Source: an uncultured Aquabacterium sp. (GTDB lineage: Bacteria > Pseudomonadota > Gammaproteobacteria > Burkholderiales > Burkholderiaceae_C). From it: a stretch of 6,092 bases of DNA. The position numbers and the translations under genes are program-made. The stretch covers positions 1 to 6,092 of the forward strand of contig CALAKR010000260.1 of NCBI GenBank assembly GCA_937923225.1, written 5' to 3'. This document shows, one piece after another, positions 5,949 through 6,092 of the stretch. Position 1 is the stretch's first letter. Every line of letters begins with the position of its first letter. The notes below the pieces were generated by a model, which worked only from the letters and a program-made list of their open reading frames with translations, was not told the DNA's origin and ran no database searches.

Positions 5949-6092
5949 TCACTTCAAGGCCACGGTCTGGTCCTGGTTCAAGGGCAGGTAGGTCACGGTC
6001 AGCTGGCGCTCGGCCACGGCGCCCAGGCGCCATTGACCTTCGATCTCGTCGCCCTGGCGCAGCACCCAGGTGCGGTTGGGCCCCGCGATCAC
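5949..6092 (-). CDS. C-terminus of a small protein, possibly PilP/GspC-like
   Basis: This gene enters from the right edge; 47 residues are visible before TGA at 5951-5949. They read VIAGPNRTWVLRQGDEIEGQW, then RLGAVAERQLTVTYLPLNQD, ending QTVALK. The stop lies two bases before the secretin ATG, so translation of the two is probably coupled. The pattern of a small beta domain (…VLRQGDEIEGQWRLGAV…LTVTYLPL) looks like the periplasmic domain of PilP or GspC, which docks on the secretin. It also fits the short protein often encoded just before secretins in betaproteobacterial type II-like clusters. Being next to a secretin supports a connector role between inner membrane and secretin. The assignment rests on a short fragment and on position, so it is tentative. 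That the frame is coding is likely, given its stop position and codon bias. Confidence 0.6.
   Translation of the reverse strand: MIAGPNRTWVLRQGDEIEGQWRLGAVAERQLTVTYLPLNQDQTVALK

Overview
The window is GC-rich, with strong G/C at third codon positions. It is densely packed with envelope genes whose families point to a betaproteobacterium, most likely Burkholderiales; this placement is inferred from gene content only. It holds two facing groups of genes. There is no gene-free stretch over 300 bases; the only real intergenic gap is 94 bases (2211-2304). No RNA genes, mobile elements or CRISPR arrays were seen.

Left part, plus strand (1-1374): the C-terminal end of a Porin_5-like outer-membrane beta-barrel is followed by an overlapping gene for a secreted coiled-coil protein. 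The two appear to be the end of one operon, probably acting at the outer membrane and in the periplasm.

Right part, minus strand (6092 down to 2305): this is the distal end of an operon for a type II secretion-like or type IV filament-like machine. In transcription order it encodes the C-terminus of a small protein that may be PilP/GspC-like, a lipoprotein secretin with an N-terminal TPR-like region and a C-terminal extension, two GspG-like pseudopilins that share a C-terminal signature, and a third atypical pseudopilin lacking the usual Glu+5. Gaps are 2 and 7 bases or there is overlap, so translation is probably coupled. The assembly ATPase, platform protein and prepilin peptidase are not visible and would have to lie upstream or elsewhere.

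Middle, minus strand (2210 down to 1371): after the 94-base gap comes a LuxR-type regulator of the EpsA family, known from exopolysaccharide and exosortase loci. It is either read through from the secretion operon or has its own promoter in the gap. Its stop codon interlocks with that of the coiled-coil gene in a shared CTAG, so the two transcription units converge with no spacer.

The most interesting part is the secretin/pseudopilin set. Its domain layout differs from classical GspD systems and looks like an under-described machine, although each component belongs to a recognisable family.
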